Origin: Alisma plantago-aquatica
Lineage: Eukaryota > Streptophyta > Magnoliopsida > Alismatales > Alismataceae
DNA: 64,000 bases
Direction: 5' to 3'
Assembly: GCA_963693085.1 (NCBI GenBank)
Contig: OY856414.1
Span: 266,112,501-266,176,500 of the forward strand
The notes under the pieces are model-generated. The model worked only from the letters and a program-made list of their open reading frames with translations, did not search any database and was not told the origin of the DNA. Positions within the stretch are counted from its first letter, which is position 1. Each line of letters starts with the position of its first letter. Positions 33,049 through 45,318 of the stretch are shown piece after piece. Position numbers and translations under genes: made by a program.

Positions 33049-36000
33049 ATGAGTCAGCCAGAGGCGATAGTCAACCCGCGAGTGGTGGCAGTTCAGATGG
33101 AGTTATTTCATTCTGATTTTTCTTCTTCTTTCTTTATATCTATTCTGGTTGACTCGGGTGCTATGCAGTCTTTTATCACCCATAGTATGCTTGAAAACTG
33201 TCTTTTACTTGATAGTTGTAAGAAAGATAGCTTGTTATTAGAAACCCCTTTTGATGGTTTGTCGATGCTTCGAGAAGTGTGTCCATCCTGTGTTCTATCT
33301 TTTTCAGGACACAAGATACAAGTGGATCTTATACCACTTGATATGCATGGATTCGATGTGATCCTTGGGATGGATACCTTAGAGAAGTATAAGGTTGTGT
33401 TGGACTGTGGTTCCAAGCAAGAAGTGTTTGATGACAGTAGGAAAAAGTGGATCTTCCAAGGAGATAGGAAGATTCTTCCGACATGTCTAGTGTCAGCAAT
33501 GGTGGAAAAGAAGTTGTTGTGGCAAGGATGTAAGGCGTTCTTAGCTCACGTTGTGGATACTAAGGAGAAGGGTGCTAGCCTTGAGGAGGTGGTAGTTGTA
33601 CGAGAGTTTGGAGATGTGTTTCCTGATGAGTTCCCTGGTGTTCCCCCACCTCGAGAGATTGATTTTGAGATCAATCTGGTTCTAGGAACACAACCAGTTG
33701 CACAGACACCATATAGGATGGCTCCAGCAGAGATGGCAGAGCTCAAGAAGTAGTTATAAGAGTTGTTGGAGAAAGGTTTCATCCGACTAAGCACATCGCC
33801 TTGGGGTGCTTCAGTACTGTTTGTTAAGAAGAAGGACGGATCAATGCTGCTATGCATAGACTACCGGTAGTTGAACAAAGTCACGATCAAGAACAAGTAC
33901 CCGTTGCCGAGGATAGACAATCTGTTTGATCAGTTGTGTGGTGCTACAGTGTTTTCAAAGATTGATCTACGGTCTGGATATCATCAGTTGAGGATTAAGG
34001 CAGATGACATACCAAAGTCAGCTTTTAGGATGAGGTATGGTCACTTTGAGCTGTGGTTATTCCGTTTGGGCTAACCAATGCGCCAGCTGGTTTCATGGAT
34101 CTGATGAACAGGGTGTTCCGTTCATTTCTAGATCAGTTTGTTGTAGTTTTTATAGATGACATTTTTATCTATAGTTAGGATAGTCAAAAGCATGAACAAC
34201 ATCTTCGACAAGCGTTGACTCTCCTTCTCCAGCACCAGTTGTATGCCAAGTTTAGTAAATGTGAGTTCTGGTTGAAAGAAGTAACTTTCTTGGGTCATGT
34301 GATATCTATAGAAGGAGTCAAAGTGGACCCCAAGAAGGTGGAGTCAGTTGCAGAATGGGAGCAGTCAAAGACGCCGACTGAAGTTCACAGTTTCCTGGGA
34401 TTAGCAGGATACTATCGGAGGTTTATAAAGGACTTCAGTGTGATCGGGTTGCCGATGACAAAGTTGACTAGGAAGGATGTACCTTTTGTCTGGGATGATC
34501 GTTGCCAGCAAGCTTTCCAAAGTTTGAAGGAGAAGCTGACTAGTTCTCTAGTGTTAGTATTGCCAGAGCCTGGGAAGGGCTGTGTTGTTTTCTGCGATGC
34601 TTCCAAGAAGGGTTTAGGATGCGTGTTGATGCAGGAAGACCATGTGGTTTCTTTTGCTTTGCGACAACTTAAGAAACATGAGGAGAACTATCCGACTCAT
34701 GATTTGGAGTTGGCAGTAGTGGTTCATGCGTTAAATATTTGGAGACACTATCTTTATGGGGAAGTGTGTCAAATCTTTACGGATCATAGGAATCTGAAGT
34801 ACATCTTCTCGCATAATGAGTTGAACATGTGACAGCATTGTTGGATGAAGCTAATCAATGATTATGACTGCACTATTGAGTATCACCCTAGTAAGGTGAA
34901 CGTGGTAGCTGACGCGCTTAGCTGAAATTCTTCTTCTCTTCTTATGAAGAAAGCACAGTTGAGTTCCTTAGTATGCCATAGACGGGATATGTTTGTCTCT
35001 TTGTGGCAGATGAATGTGCATATGGAAGTTTCCTTGTTAGAAGGACTTTTGGCACAGATGCAAGTAAATCCCACGCTGAGATAGCAAATCAAAGACACAC
35101 AACGAACAAATGATATAGTGCAGTTGATCAGGTTAGAGCTCGGCAGCAAAAAGCGTGATGGGTTCCATGAGTCCAAGGATGGACTAGCTTACTATCATGG
35201 TAGGATGGTGGTCCCCGATGTTGATAATCTAAGGAATCTAGTGCTCGAGGAAGCACACACATCGATGTATTCTATGCATCCAGGAATCACCAAGATGTAT
35301 CACAATCTTAAGGACCTGTATTGGTGGGCTGGCTTGAAGAGAGATGTAGCTGAGTTTGTAGCTAGGTGTGCAGTATGCTAACAAGTTAAGGCTGAGCATT
35401 AGAAGCCAGTAGGTACGTTGCAACCCCTACCAATACTGCAGTGGAAATGGGATCATATAACCATGGATTTTGTGGTTGGTCTGTCAAGGAAAACTAAGAA
35501 TCATGATTCCATTTGGGTGATAGTGGACAGATTGACGAAGTCTACCCATTTCATACTTGTGAAGACAACGTATATAGCTGAGAAGCTAGCTCAGGTATAT
35601 GTAGATGAGATAGTATGCTTGCACGGTGTACTAGTAATGATAGTTTCTGATAGAGGTCCTCAGTTCACGAGTCATTTCTGGGAACAGTTGCACAAAGCGT
35701 TGGGAACACAGTTGAGGTTCAACACCGCTTTCCACCCACAGATAGATGGACAGTCTGAAAGTACTATTCAGACTTTGGAGGATCTTCTTCGGGTTTGTGT
35801 TTTGCAGTTCCTAGGCAGTTGGGACGTACATCTCAGTTTGATAGAGTTCTCCTCGATAATAGTTACCAGCAGAGCATTGACATGGCTCCTTATGAGGTCT
35901 TATATGGCAGGAAGTGCAGATCTCCTTTATGTTGGTATGAGTCTGGTGAGTATCAACTTTTGGGTCCTGAGTTGGTATAGCAGACAACAGAAAAGAACAA

Positions 36001-36529
36001 AGTGATACAACAACAGTTGAAAGCGGCACAGGATAGAAAGAAGTATTATGCAGACAATCGCCGATGACCAATAGAGTTCCAGGTGGGAGACAAGGTGTAT
36101 CTTAAATTCTCACCATGGAAAGGCATGCTAAGGTTTGGCTGGAAAGGTAAGCTAGCACCCAGGTATATGGGGCAATACCCGGTCATAACACGTATTGGTA
36201 AAGTAGCTTACAAGTTAGAGCTACCGCCAGAGTTGCACATGTTACATTCGGTGTTCCATGTCAGCATGCTGAAGAAAAGTCATCCAGATACAGGGATAGT
36301 GATACATCTAGTTGAGGTTGAGCTTGATGAAGATGTGACCTACGAGGAAGGTTCAGTGATGATCCTTGACAAAAGAGTGAAGAAGCTGAAAAGGAAGGAC
36401 CTAGTTCTGGTGAAGGTTCTTTGGCATCATCGTGGCCTTGAGAAAGCCATGTGGTAGCTTGAGGAAGAGATGAGGAGGAAGTATCCCTCGCTTTTCTCTT
36501 CGGATTTTGGGGATGAAATCCCTTTGTAG
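33049..36529 (+). pseudogene. pol: Gypsy-1 pol, broken (protease, RT, RNase H, integrase, chromodomain-like)
   Basis: Protease: DSGAMQSFITH (Asp at 33151). Linker VFPDEFPGVPPPREIDFEI. Reverse transcriptase: [36 protein letters not shown] near 34150. RNase [29 protein letters not shown]. Integrase: MHPGITKMYHNLKDLYWW zinc region, MDFVVGLSRKTKNHD core, VSDRGPQFTSHFWEQL, FHPQIDGQSE. The C-terminus (LVKVLWHHRGLEKAMW, EEEMRRKYPSLF) looks like a chromodomain. Stops include 33751-33753 and 33868-33870; frameshifts lie between 34074 and 34215 and near 35795. The remaining frame ends TAG 36527-36529, just before the 3' LTR. Not functional. Confidence 0.9.
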
Positions 36530-36541
36530 AGGTTTATGGCT

Positions 36542-39500
36542 TGTAAGAACCCTGACCCTCATTTTGGGCTTATCCTATTTTCTTTGCCTAACCCTGGTGT
36601 TTAGTTGTTTGTTAATCACCTTTAGTGGTGATTAGGGTTTGTTTGTTATTTATTGAGTGTTGGAGGTGCTACTTGCAAATAACCCAAGTCTAGGGTTGAT
36701 GAGCAAGTTTGTCACCTTGAGAGGTGTTTCTCTCTCGCCTTGCTTCCTTTAGTGATTGAGAGGAAGGGTTGGGCTCGTTGCTTGGGTTGCTTTGGGCTTG
36801 GGTGAGCCTTGTTGGGGCCTTGTTATGCCTTGCTTGAGCCTTGCTTTTCCTTGTTGGACCTTGTGTCGGCCATAGATGTGCCGGCCATGGTTGTATCGGC
36901 CATGGGTGTGTCTCCCATGAGGCTGTATCGGGAAAGGAGTGGGTGTATCGGCCATGGACCACCTTTGACTCCCAGCTTCGTTTGTGTCACCACTCTAGTG
37001 GACACTTGGTGCATGATGCTTGCATGTGGAAATTGCCTTGGACATGTGTATGGGGTGAGATGAGAGGGTGGTGCTTCCCATGGACAAGTGTCCCTAGGTG
37101 GGTGAAACATTGCCTTGTTTAACCTTGGTTTCTCCTCCATCCTCTTCTATATATGTATCCCCTTTCTCTTGCTAAGGATCCCTTTAGTTCCTTAGTTCCC
37201 CCCCCCTTCCTTGGTGCACGAAACATCTCCTTTGCAAGCTTAGTGGTTGATCCTCCTCTTTCTCCTTGGAGTCTTCTTCTTCCTCTAGTGGTGGTCGAAC
37301 CCTAGAGTGCCTTGTTCTTCTTCTTGTGGTGGTGCTTGAGCTTGGAAGCTTGGTTCTAGGAGCTTGGTGCTTGTTTAAGGTGGGTTACATAACTCCTAAC
37401 CCTAACCATACTACCTTCTTTTATGTTGAATGTTTTCATATGATCATGATCGGCCATGTATGTTGCTAGATATGTTTCTTGCTTAGTTTGCACCTTTAGT
37501 CTTGTGGATATAGTGATCTTGTTGTTGTGGTTTATGTTTTGTACCTTTGCACCTAGTTGGCCGAACCCATAGATTAGGGTTTCCTTTGGGGAAATACCCC
37601 TTTCTATCCTTTGGTCATGAGAAGTGAGTTCGGATCTAGTGATATAGGCAACACCCCTCTCTCTTGGTTGTTGAGAGGTGAGCCTATACCCTAGTCGCTT
37701 GGGCAACACGCTTCTCTCACCATGGATTTGAGAGGTGATCCATGGTTGGATGTGGACCTTGTAGAGACTGGGAGCTTGACCTAAGTTGGAGGTGATCTAT
37801 CATGTTGCTCATTTGGTGATGGAGGTCATGCAAAACCCCTCTCTTGGTTGTTGAGAGGTGAGATGATTCTCTTGATCTTTTAGGGTTCTGATGTTGGTGA
37901 GCTTGAGCTTGAGGATGACCTTGTCGGGATGGGCTTGGTGCCTTGCACGATACACCCTTGATGAGATGTTGCCCGACACCTCTTTGTCTTGGGTCTTGGC
38001 CTGGATGATACAATTTAGTTGTGTTCGGTTGGCTTTGTGCCGTTATAGTCCTCTTGATCTTGTTGGTGAGCTTGGGCGAGATGCCTTGACTGAGATGATC
38101 CCTTTACCCTAGTTGGTGTTATCCTTTACCTGATATGGTTTCGGTTGGGCGTTATGTCCTTAGCCGATATGAGTGTTCTCTGCTGACGTGTTGATGTGGG
38201 TGTTGCCTGGCCCTTTGTTGCCCATCTCGGGGCATTGCACGTTGTTGTGGTGTCGCCGGACACAGTGACATGTGTTGCTTCTTGGATGATTAGGTAGTTG
38301 TTGTCCGTCACAAACCCTAACCCTAGTTGAATGATAGGGTATTGGCCGTAGAGCTAGTTGTGTTTCCCGACGCACATTTGCTCCTTGTTTGCACGGTATG
38401 AGCTGCATGATACACAACTCCTAGATCATTCGCACGACACCCTCCATCAGATCTGCTTGCATGATATCCCTTGTGCATGGATGCACCTCATCGTTGACTG
38501 TTATGTGTGGAGAAGTGCTTGGCCGATAGGTCTCTAGTGAGGGGTGTTACCCTCCCCGATACCACCTATAATGAGGGTTTCCCTACCCATCACACTTCTA
38601 GTGAGGGTAGTAGGCATCCAACCTAGTAGTCCTTCATCGTGAGATCGCATCTTTGTTGATAATGAACAATGGAAGTTAGTTTACAAACCTATGCTATGTT
38701 GGATGTTTAAAGATAATGACAAGATGCTTGCTCCTATTTATAAGGTAAAAAGCATAGATGGATGCCCATGATTTGGTAACAATAGTATAACTGAAACAGT
38801 ATATGCTTCATACGATTATGATCATGACATGTGCATCTGCAAACCCTGATAATATGATAAACATAAGAGCTATGTCTGGTGATTTTAAGTTATCTCTTTT
38901 GATGTGCATACTAACCATGCAGGTGTATCAGATGAATTCATGGCTAGGTAAGATCTATGAGGTATATGTGTTTGAATAACACTACATTGTGATGATCACT
39001 CTTGTTGATGAGATAACATGCATCACCAGTATGATGTGATAGGTATGAGGACTTGATAAAGGCTAAGTGCCTAGTTGAGGTGTTATCCACTGATGATGAG
39101 ATCAAGGATTGTTATCCCAAGTGATGATGTAAGATGATGAGAATGCCTTAAGAGGCAGTGGTTTCCTATGATAAGGGATTAAGATCCTGAGATAATGTGA
39201 TGGTGGTAGTAATAATGTAACTTAATGTTATGTATGTGTTACAACCTGGCTGCCTCAACAATCCACTTAAAATATACTAACTAATTACAGTGGAACATAT
39301 TATGTAGTTTGCCCTGGCCATAGATCCATCATCGTCAGTAGTTGGTGATGGTGAAATAGGTTCTCCTGTGGGTTAACTTGGAAGCGGATATTATTGAATA
39401 TGTGTGGTTTCTCCTAGCCGAAAATGAGGAGGTTAGAGTGCAACCTCAGTTGTAGACTCCAGAGTGCCGTTTCAGGCCCGTAGCTCAATATGTTGGAACA

Positions 39501-40687
39501 TGGTGAACAGGCCCATGACTCAGGATGTGTGATGAGAGAGCATGAATGTGATCATGGCTCATAGCACGGTGAACATGCATGTGGCTCAGTTTCACTAGCG
39601 TCGATACATGTACCATGGTAGGATAGGCAGAGGGTAGCATAACCCTGTGGCTGAGGCCACTTAAGCATGAGACTGTGGTCCTGCTTGTTTTGCACTCATG
39701 CACTGACCACGAGGTGGGGAGGTCATGAAGTTTTGCTCTTCCATCAACCTTTTATGGCACCGACTTGGGTTTCGCAACCAAAGGTTGGATTTGAGCGGTA
39801 CATCTCACTTCCTTAGGGCATAATGATACGTAATTCAGCCGAATAGTATTTATTTCATAAGGCAAAACACGGAACATTGGTTGAGGCCTTGTCTATGTAG
39901 TTGATCTTGATATACCTTGTAGTTAATCATATGTTCTTTATGTTATCCGGTAAGATCTTATAAATCTTATCTTGTCAATCATGTTCCATAAAGGAAATCA
40001 GGTCATATGCCTCCTGAATCTCTTGGTAAGTTTGATATTACAGTAAAACCTGCTTAGTATGTTTCTCATATAATCTGCTTATGCTAGTTATCTTTCTTTT
40101 TACCTATTTAAGCCTTCCTTGGAGATTTATAGTTTCGAGGCGGGGAGTTATGTTTCTCGCTGGGACTGTGTGTCTCACCCCGTTGGTTTACAACCTTTTT
40201 AGGTGATCGCGCTAGATGTGGTGGTGGTCGTGAGGTTGCGGCCGAGCAACAAGAAGAGCAGTAGAAGGCAAGAGATGGATACACTGCTATTTTGGTTGTT
40301 TTGTAGTAAAGTCCTAGAGTCATCCATGTACTCTCAGGTCTTCGGAGGTGTTTTGATGTTGTTTTACAATGTGTAGCTGTTGAAGCTTTGTATATCCCGC
40401 TACTGGTCGGATGTGGCACGTTGTGTATGTATAAATAGGTGACGAACTCATGTGCTGACAGGACAGCTGATCTGATAAGTTGTGAACACGTTACAGGGCT
40501 TGTAAATGTTTATATAACCTATCTTCTTGCAAGATGAGGATCTGGATGTAATAGTTTCTTGGTTTATCTGATTTCTGAAATCGATTTTAGTTAACCCGTG
40601 TATTTGGTAATAGGTGGTTTATGGTGTTTTCTGCACATTTTCATGTGGCATCTCGTTGTCTGTGTGATAGTGGGATGTGTCGCCACA
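36542..40687 (+). repeat. Gypsy-1 3' LTR, about 4.15 kb
   Basis: Starts TGTAAGAACC and ends GTCGCCACA at 40687, where Copia-2 gag sequence begins at once. Homologous over its length to 27628-31717. Confidence 0.92.
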
Positions 40688-40825
40688 TCTAGCTCTAAGA
40701 ACCCTATGGTATGTATTCATTGTAAATGTGATGATCATTACTCTACTTATTGTCCTTACAAGACCAAGGGGACCAACCCAAAGATGAAATGGGTCCCTAA
40801 GCTAACCCCGGATCCCAAAGTTTGA
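40688..40825 (+). pseudogene. gag: Copia-2 gag C-terminal fragment
   Basis: Contains the atypical knuckle CIHCKCDDHYSTYC and the tail KLTPDPKV, then TGA at 40823-40825 at the same place as in Copia-1. Upstream gag was lost at the Gypsy-1 junction. Confidence 0.85.
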
Positions 40826-43800
40826 GTTGGGTACCAACATCCTTCTTTCTTGCAGGATAAAAAGAGATGGATTGTTGCTAGTGGCTGCTCAAAACATATG
40901 ACAGGTAAATTCAGCCATTTCAACAAATTCATGAAAAAGAAAGGAGGATCGGTGACCTTCAGGGATAACATGAAGGGTAAGGTCATAGGTGAGGGTGATG
41001 TAGGCAATTTTCTATGTATCAAGAATGTTTTACTTGTTGATGGCCTACATCGCAATTTGATTAGTGTAAGCCAACTGTGTGATAATGGATATCTTGTGTT
41101 GTTTACATCTTTAGAATGTTTGCTTCTAGATTCCCTCACTTACAATGTCATATATAAGGGAACTAGAAATGGTAATCTTTATGTTATTGTTCTTGATGCT
41201 CTTAAGCCTGTACTTGATAGATGCTTGGTAGTGGATAAAAATGATATTTCTCTTTGGCATCGTCGTTTGGGTCATGTGAACGTGCATCAAATGAAGAAGT
41301 TGAGCAAAAAAGGTTTTGATTCGAGAACTTTCCAAATTAGATTTTGAAAAGGATGAGGAATGCCAAACTTGTAGACAAGGCAAACAAACAAAATCCTCCT
41401 TCAAATACAAATGAGTCATGAGTACCAAAAGAGCTCTTGAGATTCTTCATATTGATCTATTCAGACCAATGAGAATGCAAATGCTTCGTGGTTCCAAGTA
41501 TTGTCTTGTTATTGTTGATGATTTCTCTCAATATGCTTGGACCTTCTTTCTCATTTCGAAAAGTGATACTCTTGATGTTTTCTCGAGCTTTTGCAAATGG
41601 GTTGAAAATGAAGCTTCTTATCGGATTGTTTCTATTCACAGTGACCATGGGGGAGAATTTGAAAATGGTCTTTTTGAGCATTTTTGTGAAAAATATGGTT
41701 ACTTGCACAATTTCTCTTCTCCTCGTATGCCTAAACAAAATGGGGTAGTAGAGAGGAAGAATAGGTCGCTTCAAGAGATGGAGAGGACAATGCTTCTTGA
41801 ATATGACATTCCTAAGAAGTTTTGGGCTGAAGCCGTTAGTACCGCCTATTTTGTGCAGAACTGAGTTTTTACACATCCTTCTTTGAAGAAAACCCCCTAT
41901 GAGCTATGGCGTGGTAGAAATCCATCCATTGATTTCTTTCATGTTTTCGGATGTCCTTGTTTTGTTTTAAACACGAAGGATTCTCTCGACAAGTTTGATT
42001 TGAAATCTTATAAAGCTTTCTTCCTAGGCTATAGCACTACAAGCAGGGCTTATAGAGTTTTCAATATTGAATTGTCTAAAATTTAAGAATATATTAATGT
42101 TAAGTTTATTGAAACTAACTCTGTTGTTGGCAAGCATGTTGTTGATAATGATGTTGCATATGACTTGATTCCTATCTTGAAAAACCTCAACATCGACAAC
42201 AAAGGTAAGCAGGTGATAGAAGCAGAAGATGAAGAAAAGAAGGATCCCACTCCTCACTTTGCAAAGAATCATCCTAAAGAGCTGATCATTGGCAACCCAT
42301 TTGAGAGAGTGGAGACACGAGCTTCCTACAACAAAGAACAAACAAACAACGCCTTCATCTCACAGCTGCAGCCAAAGAACATCAAAGAAGCTCTTGGTGA
42401 TGATGAGTGGATCCTAGCCATGCAAGATGAATTAGCGAAATTTGAGAAGAATCATGTGTGGACTCTAGTGACAAGACCAAGTGATAGAAAAATCATTGGC
42501 ACCAAGTGGGTCTACCACAACAAGCTCGATGAACAAGGCAAAGTGGTAAGGAACAAAGCAAGGTTAGTAGCACAAGGTTACAATCAACATGAAGGTATTG
42601 ACTTTGATGATACTTATGCTCCTATTGCTAGACTTAAATCTATTAGAATGCTACTTACTTTTGCTAGTTACAAAAATTTCTTGTTATATCAAATGGATGT
42701 TAAAAGTGCGTTTTTGAATGGTACAATCGAGTAGGAAGTATTTGTTGCTCAACCTCTGGGCTTTGAAAATGACAAGTTACCCAATCATGTTTATTTGTTG
42801 CAAAAAGCTCTCTATGGACTCAAACAAGCACCTCGAGCTTGTTATGAGAAATTAAAGAACTTTTTGTTTGATAATGGGTATGTCATGGGCAAAGTTGACT
42901 CTACCTTATTTCTAAAACACACTTTTAGCAATTTTCTTATAATTCAAATTTATGTTGATGATATCATTTTTGGCGGGACTGATCTTGATCTTTGCAAAGA
43001 GTTTAGTTCTCTTATGCAGAGTGAGTTCGAGATGAACATGATGGGTGAGTTGAATTTCTTCCTCGCTTTAAAATCAAGCAAATAAAAGAAGGAAACTTCA
43101 TCAACCAAGGCAAGTACACCAATGAACTACTCAAACGCTTTGGGATGGTGAACATGAAGCCAATGGATACACCCATGTCCAATACTGCAAAACTTGACAG
43201 AGATGAAGAAGGTGGGAAGGTAGATGAGAAGCTCTATAGAGGTATGATTGGAAGTTTACTTTATTTAACTACATCGAGACATGATATTATGTTTAGTGTT
43301 GGATTGTGTGCTCACTTTCAATCTAGCCCTAGGAAATCACATCTTATTGTCATTAAGAGGTTTTTGAGGTACTTAGCCAAAACTCAAAATTTTGGACTAT
43401 GGTATCCTAAGTCAAGGGACTTTACTCTTGTGGCATATAGTGATGTGGATTACGCAGGTTGTTTGGTTGATAGAAAGTGCACAAGTGGCACTTGCTTCCT
43501 TCTAGGACCATGCTTGGTGTCTTGGTTTTCCGAGAAACAGAGCATTGTGGCATTATCTACTACCGTTGTTGAATACATTGCAGCTGGGAGTTGTTGTGCC
43601 CAGGTCCTATGGATGAAGCAAATGTTCCAAAACTTTAACATACATTTTGATGCTTCTCCTATCTATTGTGATAATACTAGTGCAATCAATCTCTCTTATA
43701 ATCCTATATTGCATAGTAGAGCTAAACATATAGAGGTTTGCCATCATTTTTTTCATGATCACATTGCCAAGAAGGATATCTATATCACGCATGTGGACAC

Positions 43801-43906
43801 GGAAAATCAGTTGGCAGAAAATTTCACTAAACCTCTAGCTAGAGAGCAATTTAACTTTATTAGATCTAAACTGCTCATTATTTCTTTGGATGATATTGAT
43901 ATGTGA
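40826..43906 (+). pseudogene. pol: Copia-2 pol, broken
   Basis: Homologous throughout to Copia-1 Pol. The protease site reads WIVASGCSKHM: Ala at the Asp position (40877-40879), a different replacement from the Tyr in Copia-1. Integrase zinc ([10 protein letters not shown]) and core ([21 protein letters not shown]), reverse transcriptase ([22 protein letters not shown]) and RNase H (YSDVDYAGC) are all visible. Damage: a frameshift near 41330, TGA at 41862-41864, TAA at 42084-42086, TAG at 42732-42734, a frameshift near 43080. In RNase H the STTEAEY motif has become STTVVEY, losing the Glu. Inactive. Confidence 0.9.
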
Positions 43907-44534
43907 TCTAGCTAGTTGTTTCTATCCTATATGCTGTGCTCATGCTTTCCTCACCTTGCTTGCCTATATATGCTTAAAATGTGCTTAACTTTCTTGTTGA
44001 CATGCTTAGTTTCACTTGTTTTTGGGGTTTCTCTTCTTTCTTGGTTTTATCACAAAATAGTACCCAATGATGAGTGATATGTGCCTAAGTATGTTCAATG
44101 TACATAATAGACTCGAAAAATGAATTTAATCAGCAAGTATATGGCTAGAAATTAAGTTTGAGGGTTTTAGGTCAGGTTGACCATCGGTCGAGTTTCCCCC
44201 AGGACAAACTTGACCAATCAGTGGCCGAGAGATGTTCTTCAGAGGACCAATCAGTTGAGTTTCTAACTCTCAGAACTCGACCGATCCGCGGGCTGAAGTA
44301 AATTTAAGTTAGGTTTGGTTGTCTATTCTCCCTCTCAACTAGAGAATAGATGACCGAATCCTCTCCTTCTATCCCTAAGCTCTCACCCCCAGCCCTAAAC
44401 CTCCCTATCCTAGCCCTTTCTTGACCTAGATAGCTCGACCTAGACCTCCTCAGTTGCTCCCTGGTGGTGTTTGGACAACTTTTGAGGTTTTCTTTGTGCG
44501 TTTGTTCGTCTCTCTCTCTCTCATTTTCACCTCC
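43907..44534 (+). other. Copia-2 pol-to-ORF3 spacer with decayed palindrome array
   Basis: Parallel to 17419-18007. Words at about 44180-44290 (ATCGGTCGAGTTTCC, AACTCGACCGATCCG, AGTTGAGTTTC) are decayed forms of the Copia-1 TCGGCCGAGTTTCC set, mostly with C-to-T or G-to-A changes at CpG sites. Confidence 0.6.
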
Positions 44535-45318
44535 ATGGCTTCCCAAAGGAGAAAATGACCTACCACAAGCAATGCACCCTCATCCTCTTCGTCTAATTGC
44601 TTGATTCCTTTCGACGATACCTCTTTTGTCTTGATTGAGACTATTAATCAGTATAAGGACCTTCTTCCTAGGAGTCCTTTCCCATTTCGCACCTTGTTTG
44701 AGCCTATTCCTAGGCGTCAAGTGGTTATAGATCAAGTTGCTAGGGTGCTTGCCGTTCACCATCTTTCTGCCCTGGCCATCGAATGTGATTGCTTTAATAA
44801 TTCCATGTCTAGCACTAAAGAAGTTCACGAGTTTTATGCTAATTTTCTTTGGAACTATGACTCCCTCGCTCCATCGTCAAATAATAAAGTAATCCTCACA
44901 TCGATGATCGCCAGTAAGTGATTCCAAATCTCTAAGTCTTTTCTGGAGATCAGGAAAATGATACTTGGTGCAACGATTATGGAGAGTATTTCAATCTTCT
45001 GGACCTGAAAGGTTTCTACAAGCAAAATGAATTAACTCTCCCTAATATTCATCGTTACTTGAAGAAACTTGACGTTCCCTATAAGAAAAATTCAACCCTA
45101 AATTCATCCTCCCTTGACCTTAGGAAGTGCATTCTGGCTTTAGTGATCAACTACAACATCCATCCAAAGAAAAATCAAATAGATATTGTAGAGAACACTG
45201 CTGTCATTAGTTATTGCCTGTTAGAGAACATCGATGTCAAGTGGGCCAGATACATTCTACACTACATGACCTACTTTGACACTGGCAAGAACACCAAAGG
45301 CACCCACCATCCCTACCT
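44535..45318 (+). pseudogene. Copia-2 envelope-like ORF3, 5' part, broken
   Basis: Begins ATG 44535 (MASQRRK) with TGA about seven codons later. It then aligns with Copia-1 ORF3: LLPRSPFPFRTL, VHEFYANFLWNYDSLAP, SMIA, and, in another frame from 45059, NIHPKKNQIDIVENTAV and VKWARYILHYMTYFDTGKNTKGTH. It ends at the Gypsy-2 insertion. Its presence in a diverged copy shows that ORF3 is a standing part of this family. Confidence 0.8.

Larger units (their letters stand above)
27628..40687 (+). mobile_element. Gypsy-1: decayed chromovirus (Tekay/Del-like) retrotransposon
   Basis: LTRs at 27628-31717 and 36542-40687 flank an initiator-Met primer site, gag, protease, reverse transcriptase, RNase H, integrase and a chromodomain-like C-terminus, the Gypsy order. 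The 3' LTR starts TGTAAGAACC after the pol stop; the 5' LTR lacks the first 30 bases or so. The right end abuts Copia-2 gag. Many nonsense codons and at least three frameshifts show it is dead. Confidence 0.92.
40688..45318 (+). mobile_element. Copia-2: 5'-truncated, decayed relative of Copia-1
   Basis: It aligns in order with Copia-1 from the second zinc knuckle of gag (equivalent to about 14190) through pol, the palindrome spacer and the first half of ORF3 (equivalent to about 18800). The left end is cut by Gypsy-1; its missing gag and LTR are not found left of Gypsy-1. The right end is cut by the Gypsy-2 LTR at 45319 and no continuation is visible. Confidence 0.9.
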